A stretch of DNA of 48,626 bases from a virus. Positions within the stretch are counted from its first letter, which is position 1. Every line of letters begins with the position of its first letter. The notes beneath the pieces were generated by a model. It saw nothing but the letters and a program-made list of their open reading frames with translations. It did not search any database and was not told the origin of the DNA. The stretch is from the IMG/VR virus record IMGVR_UViG_3300020192_000016, positions 1-48,626 of that record, one strand, 5' to 3'. Shown one piece after another: positions 23,701 through 33,688 of the stretch. The translations under genes were made by a program, and so were the position numbers.

Positions 23701-26700
23701 CATGTCTAAAAGAATTTGCTTATTAGATATGCCAAGCTGAAGTAGGACTACACTGACATCTAGTCCACCTTTCTTTTTACCTGTAATTAAATGCTGTGGT
23801 ATACGGGTTTTTAGTTCATCGGCAAAAGCAGCGTCCCCATTGGAAAACTCTCTTGCAAAAGATTCATAACTAATACGAGGATCTCCGCCCGTACTTCCGG
23901 CGTCCCTGAATTCCTTATAAGCATTTGCAAACTGGTCAGACATAACCATCGAAGGTAAACCAGAAATCTCTCTCGTTGCCTCTTCTAGTAATTGATTTTT
24001 CTGAGCATCAATTTGTGCCTCTCGCTCTTTAAGAGTTTTATTAAATGACTTTGTATACGCCTCTCCAATTGCTTGCGATCGGACATCTGCAAGCATGCCC
24101 ATATACTTAGGGCCATCTGGTCCTAGCTGTTTGGCATCGAATAACGGCTCTGTAAACATAGGAATAACTTCAGACTCAACCTTGCTTGAAACTCCAAGTA
24201 TTGCCTCAAACATTCTTTCAATCTCAGGAGATATTTCTACTCCCTGAAACTTTTTAATTCGAAGTATGTTTTCCGCAAATTCAGTTATCCAGTTACGAAA
24301 AGATTCCATAAGAGCTTTGACTTTATTGTTTTCAAATTTACCCTCAAGGAAATACTTCTCCGATGTACTAGCGAAACCCTCTTGAATCCTCGTAGCATCT
24401 TCAAGGGAAAGTAATTGTAGCTCTTGAATATTGTTAAGGCCAAAAGCTTCAGCGGCAATAACCATCGCAGCTTTGTACTCCGCTTGAGATGTAGTCAGCT
24501 TATCTTCAGGGATTGAAAATATGTATGCCGCATCCTCCGACATTTCCTGCAACCACGAATGTCCAAACTCATGAACTAGTGTCTTAACTGTTGCGTCTTT
24601 TGTAAGAGCAATAATATTTGGGTCCATTGCCGTAGGCCCAGTGGTGAAAGCTCCACCTTTACCTGGGGACACTGCACCCAACACTTTTATTCTCAGTGCT
24701 ACATCTTTAATTGGAAGCCCGAGAACCTCCGCTCTTACCTGTAAATGCCTGAATTGAAGATCGGCGAATATAACTAATGATTCAGGATTTACCTGAGAGC
24801 CCTTTGTGAATTTTCTTAAGTTAAAAAGTAGGCTGTTATAAACCTGCTTTTCATCCTGTGACCTAAATCTACTAACAAGTTCTACAGGTCTAGATATTGC
24901 ATTGTCGCCTGCTTCTATTGGAGTAATCATGGGGATTAAATCCGCAGAATCAATACTTACTGTATCGCCCTCTTTCCTAGGAACTCCTGGGATAGGTGAA
25001 GGTAACTCACCAGTTTCCTCGAAGAATGTTTTAGAAACTTCGATGTCACTATCTTTAAATACTACAAAGTTATACTTATTAGATTTTCCACCCTCTGCTT
25101 TATACTTTACCCCTTTTATCCCAAGATCATAAAGAAGCTTAGAAACTGCATCAGGACTACCTTCAGACTTTTCTAGTGATTTATAAAAAGTTTCTCCAGA
25201 CACATTTTGTTTTATTAAAAAAGAAAGCTTACCTTGTACATAGGGGTCTTGCTCATTTAATGGTAAACCCCAGTCAAGCATTTGCTCTTTTACTGCATTT
25301 ATCTTAACTTCAAATAACTGTCCCTCATTTTTTGGGATTACGGGGATTTGTGACTCTTCAATATAGTCCGTTATTATTTTCTTTGCTTCATCAGGTAGGT
25401 TTATTTCACTGTCATATTCCAAATTAGTAGGGTCTTTAATTTCAGTAAGTAATATTCTGGGTTCCCACATCGCGTATAACAACTCTGCAATTACATTTAC
25501 TAATGTGTAATCGCTTTTAAACTCTTCAAAGTCAAAAAGCAGAGTGGCATTGTTTTCCATGTAACTAAACGTATTTTCATATATAGCTTCTACGACTTCT
25601 GGATTACCACTTAACTGCTTTTCCAATTTTCTTGAAACTTCAAGTATAGTATAAAGGTTTACCGTTTTTCCCCTTTCGGAATCTAATTCTTTAGTTAACA
25701 TTCTTCTGTAGTAATCTGCAATGCCCTTATCTTCGGAGAAATAAAGCCCATGCCCAAATGCTTGATTACCCTCTCCTGTACCTATGCCCGATTTTTCAAA
25801 CTTATCAAATTTATGTTTAGTTCCGTGAAATGCAGTTTCCTCGAAGAATGTAAACGGGTCCTTCTGAATAGCATTATAAAGGTCTTCCCCTTCATTACCA
25901 CTTAGCTCATTACCATTGACTCGGGCAATCCCATCAACCTTCTTATCGCCTTCAGTGAATCTTAGCCACTCGCCAATTGAAATGTTCACCGATGTATTAC
26001 TTTCTCTATTCGCCTGGTACTCCCCAAGCTTCTCAGACCCAAAGCTACTCATTGCTACAGAAGGGTCGATATTTTTATTTAAGAAGTACTCGTCCCATTC
26101 CTTAGGAGATACAGAAACAATTCCGTTATTAGCTTCTTTTTCAAGCCTAACCGCTTCAACTTCTGCTGCCACGCTAAGACTGTCCGTAACCGTTCCTTCA
26201 GGTTCTACTACCCCACCGTTAATAACGGTATCTACAAGGTCCTGTGACTGCTGAGGGTTATCCGTAGATGCCTTAGAAGATTCTTTTGCCTCTCTTAACT
26301 CTGTTAGATTCAAGTGAGCTTGATTTGCTTTATTAGCTTCTTCGGCCCTAGCTACCGTTTTGTCTACGCCCCTCTTGAATATTTGGGAGCCTATACGAAT
26401 CCCGGCCGCAACAGGTGCAGTACCTAAAGTAGTTACCCCAGCAAAAACCCCTTCAGTCGTTGACTCCACGGCATTTACCGCAACAGCATTTCGGGTCAAT
26501 TCCCCTACTAAAGCATCTGCTGCATTCCTACCAAGAAAGTCTGCTCCTGCTTCTGAAACACCTTGAATTAAAACTTCTTTTCCAAGTCCAGTTACAACTC
26601 CACCAGCTTTCTTAATTACACCTTTCTTAGCTGCCATTACAACTGAGACGGGTTTAACCATGAACTTACCAAGAAGAGGAGTAGTTACAAAATCAGCACC

Positions 26701-28293
26701 ACCGACAATTAAACCAAATGCCGCTGCTTTCTTTCTCCTCTTTAAAACTTCTAATGGATCGGAAAAAGCTAGATCATAATCAATAATCCCCGTTTGTGGA
26801 TCACGATACTTCTCAATTTCTTTATCTAGATATTCGGAGTACCCAAGGGCCGAACCACCCGCTAATGAACCAAGTTTAAAACCCGCTGCCGCCCCCACAG
26901 GACCACCAACAATAGCACCGGCCACGCCTCCAGCCACCCCAGGGAGTAATGCCCCAAGAGACTCAGAAGCAATCAGAGTAGCAGCTACTTTATTCTCCGA
27001 TACTGTTTTGAATAAATTCATCAAAGCATCGAGGGACTCTTCCGTTCCATCATAGGATTTTTTAAGTCCCTCAACAAATCCGTCCCAACCTACACCCTCA
27101 ATAGGAGTTCGAGGGGCCATGAACTTTTGGTACGCTGGAAGTAAAGCAGATATGGAATCATTGATTTTTTTAACATCGTCTTTATTTAATGAATATTGAT
27201 TGGCCTGTCTTTCTTGGTCAATTCTTGATAAAAGTTTCTTGCCATCCTTAATGCCAATTGCTCCTAATGTCATACCAACGTGGACCTTACTAGCTTCAAA
27301 CATTAAACTATTAGATTTAACTGACTTAACAATATCGCCCCAAGCACTAGGGTTAAGAGGTTTTGCCGTAGCGGCAACCTGTGTTGCCCAATCCCCATTA
27401 TCTCTCATGAGAGCATAGTTGTTAGGCTCCCTAAGCCACGTATAAAGCTCAGGCATATACATAGAAATTACGTCATGCTTAGAATCTGCTTCGATCTGCT
27501 CAGGTGTTTTAATGGATAGTAGAGCGTCTACATCCTCGATGGGGATTCCAGTCTTAGCTGAAACTTCTCTCGCCTTTTGCTGATACGCTACCTCTTCATT
27601 GTCAATGGCACCAGAAACAAACTCAAGCCCAGATCTTCTCGTCTGAACGGGATCTGCAGGTCTTTGCTCACTATAAAAACTACCTGCAGCTTCATCAATT
27701 AACATATCTGGAGTTTTTAAAACCCCAACAGATGAATCAATATTCGGAGTTATTTCTGTGTCGTAGAATTGGGCCGTAGCTTCTGCTATTGAATTGTCAG
27801 AAGAAATAGATTGCTCAGTGGGGGATACAGGAACTAACTGGTCTGATGTTTGGCCAGACCATAATCTTGATCTGTCACTCGTTCTAGTAATCAAAGCAGG
27901 AACAACTTCCTTCTGCCCTGTAATAACGTTATCCGCCTTATTATACTCAAGTAGTTTTTGCTTTAGCTCATCATCAGAAGACCCCGAGTTGACCAAAGAA
28001 ATGAACCCTTCCATATTATGAGGACCCAAATTATAATACTTATCAATTAAAACGTTTTGCTGCGCTTGAGTTAAAGGTCTTGTAATCCTCGATGATAAAT
28101 ATGTTTCTGCTCGGGCCACATGACTACGTAGTCTTCTCTCTGCTTCATCCTCACTAATTGGTTTAGATTTATCCCCAAGGGTATCTCCATAGCCAATGGC
28201 AGTTTTGCCAGTATTTAAATCAGGATAAGATCTTGGAACAAATGATTCATGGTCCCTAATAAATTGTAAACCTTCTTCAGATGCTTTAATCAC
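20704..28293 (-). CDS. Giant ejected polyvalent protein: lysozyme, ART-like and zinc-peptidase-like segments
   Basis: 2,529 residues, the position and size class of the large T7-type ejected internal protein. Residues about 1-145 are a GH24 phage lysozyme (catalytic Glu in HESF, then GKTAIGYG and the TRTSDRSRLW end). Residues about 440-490 are a glycine-zipper hydrophobic segment. Around 823-855, FHGT ... GHGLYFSED matches ADP-ribosyltransferase-like domains of phage polyvalent proteins. HEFGH at 1241-1245 is a zinc-peptidase motif. The remainder is helical with a very basic C-terminus. It should be ejected first, cut the wall and line a conduit, and may modify host targets. Start GTG with AAAGGG upstream. 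Confidence 0.85.
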   Translation of the reverse strand: MIKASEEGLQFIRDHESFVPRSYPDLNTGKTAIGYGDTLGDKSKPISEDEAERRLRSHVARAETYLSSRITRPLTQAQQNVLIDKYYNLGPHNMEGFISLVNSGSSDDELKQKLLEYNKADNVITGQKEVVPALITRTSDRSRLWSGQTSDQLVPVSPTEQSISSDNSIAEATAQFYDTEITPNIDSSVGVLKTPDMLIDEAAGSFYSEQRPADPVQTRRSGLEFVSGAIDNEEVAYQQKAREVSAKTGIPIEDVDALLSIKTPEQIEADSKHDVISMYMPELYTWLREPNNYALMRDNGDWATQVAATAKPLNPSAWGDIVKSVKSNSLMFEASKVHVGMTLGAIGIKDGKKLLSRIDQERQANQYSLNKDDVKKINDSISALLPAYQKFMAPRTPIEGVGWDGFVEGLKKSYDGTEESLDALMNLFKTVSENKVAATLIASESLGALLPGVAGGVAGAIVGGPVGAAAGFKLGSLAGGSALGYSEYLDKEIEKYRDPQTGIIDYDLAFSDPLEVLKRRKKAAAFGLIVGGADFVTTPLLGKFMVKPVSVVMAAKKGVIKKAGGVVTGLGKEVLIQGVSEAGADFLGRNAADALVGELTRNAVAVNAVESTTEGVFAGVTTLGTAPVAAGIRIGSQIFKRGVDKTVARAEEANKANQAHLNLTELREAKESSKASTDNPQQSQDLVDTVINGGVVEPEGTVTDSLSVAAEVEAVRLEKEANNGIVSVSPKEWDEYFLNKNIDPSVAMSSFGSEKLGEYQANRESNTSVNISIGEWLRFTEGDKKVDGIARVNGNELSGNEGEDLYNAIQKDPFTFFEETAFHGTKHKFDKFEKSGIGTGEGNQAFGHGLYFSEDKGIADYYRRMLTKELDSERGKTVNLYTILEVSRKLEKQLSGNPEVVEAIYENTFSYMENNATLLFDFEEFKSDYTLVNVIAELLYAMWEPRILLTEIKDPTNLEYDSEINLPDEAKKIITDYIEESQIPVIPKNEGQLFEVKINAVKEQMLDWGLPLNEQDPYVQGKLSFLIKQNVSGETFYKSLEKSEGSPDAVSKLLYDLGIKGVKYKAEGGKSNKYNFVVFKDSDIEVSKTFFEETGELPSPIPGVPRKEGDTVSIDSADLIPMITPIEAGDNAISRPVELVSRFRSQDEKQVYNSLLFNLRKFTKGSQVNPESLVIFADLQFRHLQVRAEVLGLPIKDVALRIKVLGAVSPGKGGAFTTGPTAMDPNIIALTKDATVKTLVHEFGHSWLQEMSEDAAYIFSIPEDKLTTSQAEYKAAMVIAAEAFGLNNIQELQLLSLEDATRIQEGFASTSEKYFLEGKFENNKVKALMESFRNWITEFAENILRIKKFQGVEISPEIERMFEAILGVSSKVESEVIPMFTEPLFDAKQLGPDGPKYMGMLADVRSQAIGEAYTKSFNKTLKEREAQIDAQKNQLLEEATREISGLPSMVMSDQFANAYKEFRDAGSTGGDPRISYESFAREFSNGDAAFADELKTRIPQHLITGKKKGGLDVSVVLLQLGISNKQILLDMMLDAGARGNMIQAKLNALIEEKFPIMKSDEEIHQIAVDAVNSNGKEKLLLEEMRILADLHLGTLRKLSARAILPAALIARLSKPAIIEEANLVVENSPSKKFTSNKFLGDSIRHGREASVLFGKGDIIGAFEAKRAEAVSFFAYKNAQEAQKKLAKTRVRMKWFKKSLNNLSALKNKLDVDAIEFGVKLIISVATNQNSIEPMDRDNFSSDHSALPESHIKMINSSIDAFVRQSLGNLGDKINVASSIQFGQILDSIAFAAKKAKEIEVNGKVIQIEVANSLVVQEMSGSTPLTFAAGDNLTGEILRDIADVRTVFGSMFENPLEFNKSMLGYVYNRVVNGEAERSIFMNKNINIIQNAFTKAASKNSILKSILSPLRTIPIIQSFISDLRPIIAPGLNYTFTNQGEEIMAILHMGSDSGARHLVLGNDWGAVNPDTGILDESKWQEFFNSRIASGDITKELMDAIQTIWDAFKEIHPIAKETLRKVDGRNVGYIEGRKVKTPWGDYEGGYVPLRSIKDFVASEGISSILNPDSDNYPSIDLFPNMDTGFANSRSKKYKPVDLNINKIMGILGSVANVAFIKEALTDFGKVLGSEQVSSMLEEKRPLSMENQLAPWFDRIKLQRRTESSGVDSANTVMRHIRKGVTIKLFFLNPNVWGKQFLGFSPAIPFTGKTNMLLAIGQHGASPKQTTEMVMEKSTVMRSELGQGMKNTFKSFEQLDLHWDWLTLTSDKSLGFAVFAIQAFQNAVSVPIWVAAYNYSLDNDSTEAQAIAYADDTVKRTQGSSAISAQSNLKGNGNEIWKAFTAISTIEIAMGNLMHEEAYRDNKARNRATSMIKLAMYVSIFPAIGAWLISQVKLNTSEEEEEKKKDSVKFQEKQNKALAIEMGSTLIGNSIPFYARPLIAPLFFDRAGISPVFDQVKDLSTTVTATKKKAEGVDMTTRQVTALMNTLTIVTGIPLSVIGKGLILDLDYTTSKQEKRQDKRLRQRQIREVKRNNR

Positions 28294-28303
28294 AATGTAC
28301 CCT

Positions 28304-30004
28304 TTACTTTGCTGGATTGCTTAAATTGATTCCGTTGAATTGCATACGGTTTAAAATGCCCGTAATAACAGAATCATCGATGGATGCACCATTCTTTTTC
28401 TGTCTCTCTATAACTGCATCTCTCCACGATGGGTGGATTTTTGGACCTATAGTTTCTGGTTGTATTTCTTCTTCATTAAATGTTGGGATAAGCCCAAAGG
28501 TGATTCTATTAAAAAACCCTGGAGTCTTTACAACCGTAGGGACATACTTCGTAATTAGTGCTGCTTTAATCTTCCTTGATAACTCCGCTCTCCCAATCTT
28601 AGGATTCTCTTGCTTAAGCCTCTCGGCCTCTTCGAAGGCAATAGAGCTTATTCGCGAATACTCAGGGTCAGCAGGTATAAGATCGCCATTCAAAGCAGCG
28701 AAGTTCCTAACTACATCAGAATAAGCACTCTCAGTAAGAGAAGCAGTTTTACTCTGAAGCTCCAGACCAATTCTAGTTTGGGCAGAAGAGAAGGTACTAA
28801 AATCTTTACGGCTTAGCTTTGTTCTAAAAGAGCTTAAATCCCTTTCTGAAAATGCTTTGCGGTCATTTGCCATTTGATTAGAAAGGTCATCAAATACCCT
28901 GAAGTCCGTAGATACTGGAAGACCCTTAGAAATTACTTCCGCATTTCTTATTACTTCGGCCCTTTGCGCTTCTGGGACACTTAAGAGTAAATCGTTAGTT
29001 AACTGGCCACCCTTAATCAAGTGGGTGTTTACGGCCCCCATGATTTTTTCACCTTCAGCTTTCTTTTGCTTATTAGCAATCGAGTTACGAGAGTTAAGTA
29101 TGCTCATCGTTCGAGTGTATACAGCAGCGTCCATGCCATTATTAGTTACATGGCTACGAACTACAGCTTCCTGGGCTATCAAGTTATCTGAAGTCTTCAT
29201 GGCCTCTTCGGATAGTCCAAGAGCGTACCTGTCACCCTCATCTTTTTTGGCAGAGTCTAGTAGTCCAATAGCTTTTACTTTGTCATCTGGAGTGAAAACG
29301 TCTGCATTAACCCCATACAATATTTCAGCCGCTCGGTTAAGATTTCCCGACTTTGCTTGTATCCCCACCGATCTCAGTAATGCATCTGATTGTGATTTAT
29401 TAACAGCACCAGCAATTAGCTCTACATTATCGCCATACTTATTTCTTGCACTTTGAATAACAGACTTCGATATTTCATCTAACGAAACTCGTAGGCCCAT
29501 ATCAGAACCAGAACTTTCAATCGTAGAGTTTATGGTGTTTAATGAGTGTTGGTTAAAAGCTTCTTGCTTTACCTTCTGACTCTGCATAACTGTATATGGA
29601 AGTGCTGTTCCCTCATATCGATTTCTGAACTTACCGCTTATGCCCTCGCCTTCAATCAGTGGTCTAAATCTCTCGGGAACAGATTCTAAATTTTTCGCTA
29701 ACTGTTTATCTAAGTTATCTCTATTGTCTTTAAGTGCCTTAATTGAGTTAAGACCGCTCTGACTTGTAACTCCGACTTTTGCCTGAATTAAAGCATTCTC
29801 GTTCTTATTCTCAAGATCCGCTTTAAAAAATGAATAGTCTCTTTTATCTTGTATTTCTTGTCTGGTTTGTTGGTCTTTAAAGCCTTGGGCGGCTGTGTTC
29901 AAAAAAGTCTTATCAATCTTAGGTGCAACAGCACCCGAAAATCTCGTTCCTTGTTGAGGACGAAGCCTTACAGTATCCATTTGTTGAGGTGATCTAAATC
30001 CCAT
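28304..30004 (-). CDS. Internal virion protein, T7 gp15-like
   Basis: 566-residue, almost entirely helical and charged protein, with a proline-rich start (residues 1-30). It lies directly between the gp14-like gene and the giant lysozyme-containing protein, matching the T7 order gp14-gp15-gp16. The function by analogy is a part of the ejected trans-envelope conduit. AAGGA precedes the ATG. There is no catalytic motif. The assignment rests mainly on synteny, length and helical composition. Confidence 0.75.
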   Translation of the reverse strand: MGFRSPQQMDTVRLRPQQGTRFSGAVAPKIDKTFLNTAAQGFKDQQTRQEIQDKRDYSFFKADLENKNENALIQAKVGVTSQSGLNSIKALKDNRDNLDKQLAKNLESVPERFRPLIEGEGISGKFRNRYEGTALPYTVMQSQKVKQEAFNQHSLNTINSTIESSGSDMGLRVSLDEISKSVIQSARNKYGDNVELIAGAVNKSQSDALLRSVGIQAKSGNLNRAAEILYGVNADVFTPDDKVKAIGLLDSAKKDEGDRYALGLSEEAMKTSDNLIAQEAVVRSHVTNNGMDAAVYTRTMSILNSRNSIANKQKKAEGEKIMGAVNTHLIKGGQLTNDLLLSVPEAQRAEVIRNAEVISKGLPVSTDFRVFDDLSNQMANDRKAFSERDLSSFRTKLSRKDFSTFSSAQTRIGLELQSKTASLTESAYSDVVRNFAALNGDLIPADPEYSRISSIAFEEAERLKQENPKIGRAELSRKIKAALITKYVPTVVKTPGFFNRITFGLIPTFNEEEIQPETIGPKIHPSWRDAVIERQKKNGASIDDSVITGILNRMQFNGINLSNPAK

Positions 30005-30015
30005 CGCTGTTTTCC

Positions 30016-30744
30016 TTATACAGCGGCAAATGCCAACTGTGTACCAAATTTAAGTCCCGACCCTATAACGGCATTGTTGCGAGCAACCCTCGCCTGCTCT
30101 ACTTGGTATTCGTAGTTTATCTGCTCAAGCTCAAAACCTAGAGCTTCTCTAAGAGAGTTAACTTCCTCTCTCATTCCATTCATAATTCCCATAGCTTCAA
30201 AAGACCCTTGGATCCGTTGAACCCCTGCGCCATCTACTGCTTGCCCTTGCGCTGCCATTGCAAGCAAAGCGTCCTGTCCCGCATTGTATCCTCCTGATTG
30301 TGCATCTGACTGCGCTTGGCGTCCACGAAATAGAGAATCTGCTGCCTGATTTCTTGATTGGATTATGTTTAACTGCGCCTGACCTTTAACCGTCTGGTAT
30401 GCACTATTAGCATTTAAGATGTCTGTAGCAAAGCCTACCCCTGCTAAAGCGAGGTTTAGATTGCGGGTCTTATTTGCTTGGGCTTCAATTGTCTCTGCTG
30501 TAGTCTTAGGTTTAACGATTTGTCCGGCCTCCACCTTATCTTCTAACCCCATCGACATTTCATTGCTTACGGTATTACCAGAGAGCTTCATTTCCTGCTT
30601 AGGAGTAGTTCGTATAAGGTCTGTCTCAGGGAGGACATCCGAAAGGACATTTACCCCACCAGAAAAGTTTCTCTTCTTTGTTACTGGGTCCAAATAAACA
30701 TTTATTGGTTCTCCATATATAGTGCTAGAATCTCTAAATGCCAT
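30016..30744 (-). CDS. Internal virion protein, T7 gp14-like
   Basis: 242-residue protein. An Ala/Gln/Gly-rich helical region of about residues 95-205 has a hydrophobic stretch near 98-112, as in gp14-type ejected proteins that insert in the outer membrane. AGGAG lies just upstream of ATG, and the start follows the tail-nozzle stop by one base. Order and size fit the T7-like ejection module. Confidence 0.75.
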   Translation of the reverse strand: MAFRDSSTIYGEPINVYLDPVTKKRNFSGGVNVLSDVLPETDLIRTTPKQEMKLSGNTVSNEMSMGLEDKVEAGQIVKPKTTAETIEAQANKTRNLNLALAGVGFATDILNANSAYQTVKGQAQLNIIQSRNQAADSLFRGRQAQSDAQSGGYNAGQDALLAMAAQGQAVDGAGVQRIQGSFEAMGIMNGMREEVNSLREALGFELEQINYEYQVEQARVARNNAVIGSGLKFGTQLAFAAV

Positions 30745-30745
30745 A

Positions 30746-33685
30746 CTAATCTCCTGATATACCCTTCGGATATACCGAGAGGATTGTTATTGGAGCTGGG
30801 TCAACCTGCTTAATATTTATTCTACCAGCTTTACTCCATGTGGCCGGAATATTTATAGATAAATGGCCATTAACGTTTTTAGTCTGATTGCTTAAATCTT
30901 CATCTTCCCTGTCCTGAATCTCTTCCATATTGGTTAAGTCTTGGTCAGGCATTCCGTAGAAACCACCACGAGTTTCCATAAAACCCACACCAACTGCATT
31001 AAGGAGTTTTTTTGAATCCGTCAAAGTTCTACTGTCTTGTGTTTCTAAATCAAGAGTTTCAAACTCCGAAGTATAAGGGACTCCTATGTATCCGTAAGAA
31101 ATGTAATCTGGAAATGTAACCCCTATTTCCGAACTCCATTCTTTTTCTGCGTAGATTGTAGATGCGTAAGGATTGTTTGGGGAGGATAGGACTTCTCCCT
31201 CTCCTGATACTGTAACAGCGGCCAGAACATATATCGAAATACTTCCCGACTCTGTATGAGTAAAATCTCTATCTGTCAGTATCGTTGTGCCAATAATGGA
31301 TATGACGTTTATAGGGCCTACATATCCGTCAACTCGAAGTTTGCTGCCTGCTACGATATTTGATAATCCAGTAGCGTTTGTTATGCTAGGGTTTGGTGTT
31401 ACCGCGCCTGAAAAATCTCCCTGAACCCCAAGTGCCAAAGGGTCTAAGAAAGCTGCATACTTAATATTGGTAAGGCCTGCATTGCCCAAACCTAAAACTG
31501 CTGGTGCCCATCGTCTTTGACGTTTTTTCTTTTCTACTAAAGATATGATCTGTGCCTCAGCATCTTGGAGATATGTAGGTACGTCTGACTCAAAATAGCC
31601 AGTGAATCCATGGGGAAAATTAACATCCCCTGTTGCAAATATACTACTGCCATTTTTTCTATATCGGAGGAACTGAACATTCCCTTGCGCATCATCGTAG
31701 AAGAAATGGAATACCCCATCATTGTCTATTGAACCTAAATATAAGTTATTATGACTTGCCCAAATATCTATGGGCTCTCCAGCCGTCCAGATGCCTGATA
31801 TAGGCGTTTGGATGTTTATCCTAGGGTTATTACTATCCGGTGCATTTGCCTTCAAATAACCCTCATTACCGTACTCAGAAAGGCGAAGCCCAAAGGAAGT
31901 AAAGCAATCTGCGAAGAACTCACCCTCTCGGTGTAAATCGTCACGGATTACTATTTGTTCTAAAATCCTATGCCCTGAACGGATTACGTACGCCCCAAGA
32001 ACATCAACCACCTTAATTCTATCTGCAGATGCTACTAGATTTGGTTCATATCCCCTAAGCCCCTTGGCACGGTATATGCTCTCAATATACCCGTCTGTCT
32101 CAACGGTAGAAAACCCAACTATATCACCTGATACTGTGACCCAAGTTATTTTTCCATCTCTTCGAAGTAAACAGACTGAATCATCTCCGCCGCCCCCGTT
32201 AAGAACAACCAACTGCATTACGTCTTCAATCAAAAGATGATCGGAGAATGCTGAAATTTCTACAACGGTCAAATTCCCGTCAATGCTAAATTCTATGGCC
32301 ATCAGCTTTGTATGAGAATTGTTTATAAAGAACCCACGACGGCCACTCATTGCAGGTTCAACTGTAGTTGAGCACCCTTCCTCAGATATTAGTAAAGGGC
32401 TTATAGATGTTGGAGATAGTGTTCCTTGATCTCCACCACGAATTACATAAACTCCGCGCTCAGTAAAAGCTATAAGCCTTTCCATTGCAAGCTGTGCCAC
32501 TACGGCCGTCCCATCAGTAATAGGGATGCTAAACTGAAACGCACCATTATTGCTGTAGATAATAGGCGGAACTATTTGCTCAGGTGCACCAAGCTTGGAT
32601 GCCAACATATCCCCAGTTTTTAAAGAGGGTGCCAAAGGAAAAGGATTAGCTTCCAATCCCATGATTAATCTTTGTTGGTAATAGGAAGCGTTTTTTGCAG
32701 TATCAAAGAGTTCAAAATCAAATTTATCTATAGGAGGAGTTAGAGAATAATCTGATACGCCATAGTCTGTTAGCCTTATCGTTGTTGTTCCACCATCGTA
32801 TAATGCTTTTCCTGCTAAAGAAAAAAACCCTGACAATAAAACACCAGGAGACTCCCAGCCAGCAGCACGATAAAGGTTAAAAAATTTAACTCCTGGTAGC
32901 GCACCCGCACCGAATATTATATTCATATCCGTAGTTAGTTCACCATGGGGAAGCACTGTATTCCCTGGGGCAAGGGAGTTAGGATCTGGAGTAAATCCTG
33001 TGTCTGTCTTTCTTAAAAATACTTCCCGCCCATCATCTAAAATTCCCGTAAGAATATAAGTAACTGCAAGAAATGGAGGTCTACCTACAGAGTTACCCGA
33101 TATTTGGAATGCAGCACTAGATGCAGCAGGCGTTACTGCTGCGTAATTATCGTAACCGTAAAAATTATATAAAGCTGGAGGGTTAAAGAGTTTATCAAAG
33201 TATAAATTCGGATAAGTGATACTATTCGCAACATCACGAACCCTAAACTGAGGAGTTATAAATATGTGATCTTTCAAAACGGTAAAACGTATATGTAGTG
33301 GACTTGGGAATTCTAGCTTTTGATCGTCTATTACATTCCCATAAGATAAAATGCTAAAAAGTTGGTAATTAAATACAAACGAATATCCCGAAATAAGGGA
33401 CGTAGGAAACGTTCCATATTCTACAACAGTCCATTGTTTATTTTTATCATCCCAATAACTAAATGCCTTAATGCCTGGATTCTCTCCAGGTACAGGGATG
33501 TTTTCCTGGGACTCCGAAACCTTTACGAACTGAAACCCTGCACGATTACTAACCCCACCAGCACGACGAACATACATATTCGTAAGCTTCGAAAGTCCTG
33601 TTGAGTACGAAGCTGCATCTGATCTAAATCTTAACGAAGGTGCGACTTCACCGGATTGAAAGGAGGTTTGTTTTCCTGATGGCAT
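30746..33685 (-). CDS. Tail nozzle protein, T7 gp12-like
   Basis: 979-residue structural protein. The N-terminus (FQSGEVAPSLRFRSDAASY, then RRAGGVSNRAGFQFV) is the signature start of the podovirus tail-tube B/nozzle family. It is somewhat longer than T7 gp12 (about 790 residues), with the extra length in the beta-rich middle. It follows the gp11-like gene. GAGG precedes the ATG at moderate spacing. It would form the hexameric tail nozzle and contact the fibres. Confidence 0.9.
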   Translation of the reverse strand: MPSGKQTSFQSGEVAPSLRFRSDAASYSTGLSKLTNMYVRRAGGVSNRAGFQFVKVSESQENIPVPGENPGIKAFSYWDDKNKQWTVVEYGTFPTSLISGYSFVFNYQLFSILSYGNVIDDQKLEFPSPLHIRFTVLKDHIFITPQFRVRDVANSITYPNLYFDKLFNPPALYNFYGYDNYAAVTPAASSAAFQISGNSVGRPPFLAVTYILTGILDDGREVFLRKTDTGFTPDPNSLAPGNTVLPHGELTTDMNIIFGAGALPGVKFFNLYRAAGWESPGVLLSGFFSLAGKALYDGGTTTIRLTDYGVSDYSLTPPIDKFDFELFDTAKNASYYQQRLIMGLEANPFPLAPSLKTGDMLASKLGAPEQIVPPIIYSNNGAFQFSIPITDGTAVVAQLAMERLIAFTERGVYVIRGGDQGTLSPTSISPLLISEEGCSTTVEPAMSGRRGFFINNSHTKLMAIEFSIDGNLTVVEISAFSDHLLIEDVMQLVVLNGGGGDDSVCLLRRDGKITWVTVSGDIVGFSTVETDGYIESIYRAKGLRGYEPNLVASADRIKVVDVLGAYVIRSGHRILEQIVIRDDLHREGEFFADCFTSFGLRLSEYGNEGYLKANAPDSNNPRINIQTPISGIWTAGEPIDIWASHNNLYLGSIDNDGVFHFFYDDAQGNVQFLRYRKNGSSIFATGDVNFPHGFTGYFESDVPTYLQDAEAQIISLVEKKKRQRRWAPAVLGLGNAGLTNIKYAAFLDPLALGVQGDFSGAVTPNPSITNATGLSNIVAGSKLRVDGYVGPINVISIIGTTILTDRDFTHTESGSISIYVLAAVTVSGEGEVLSSPNNPYASTIYAEKEWSSEIGVTFPDYISYGYIGVPYTSEFETLDLETQDSRTLTDSKKLLNAVGVGFMETRGGFYGMPDQDLTNMEEIQDREDEDLSNQTKNVNGHLSINIPATWSKAGRINIKQVDPAPITILSVYPKGISGD

Positions 33686-33688
33686 GGG

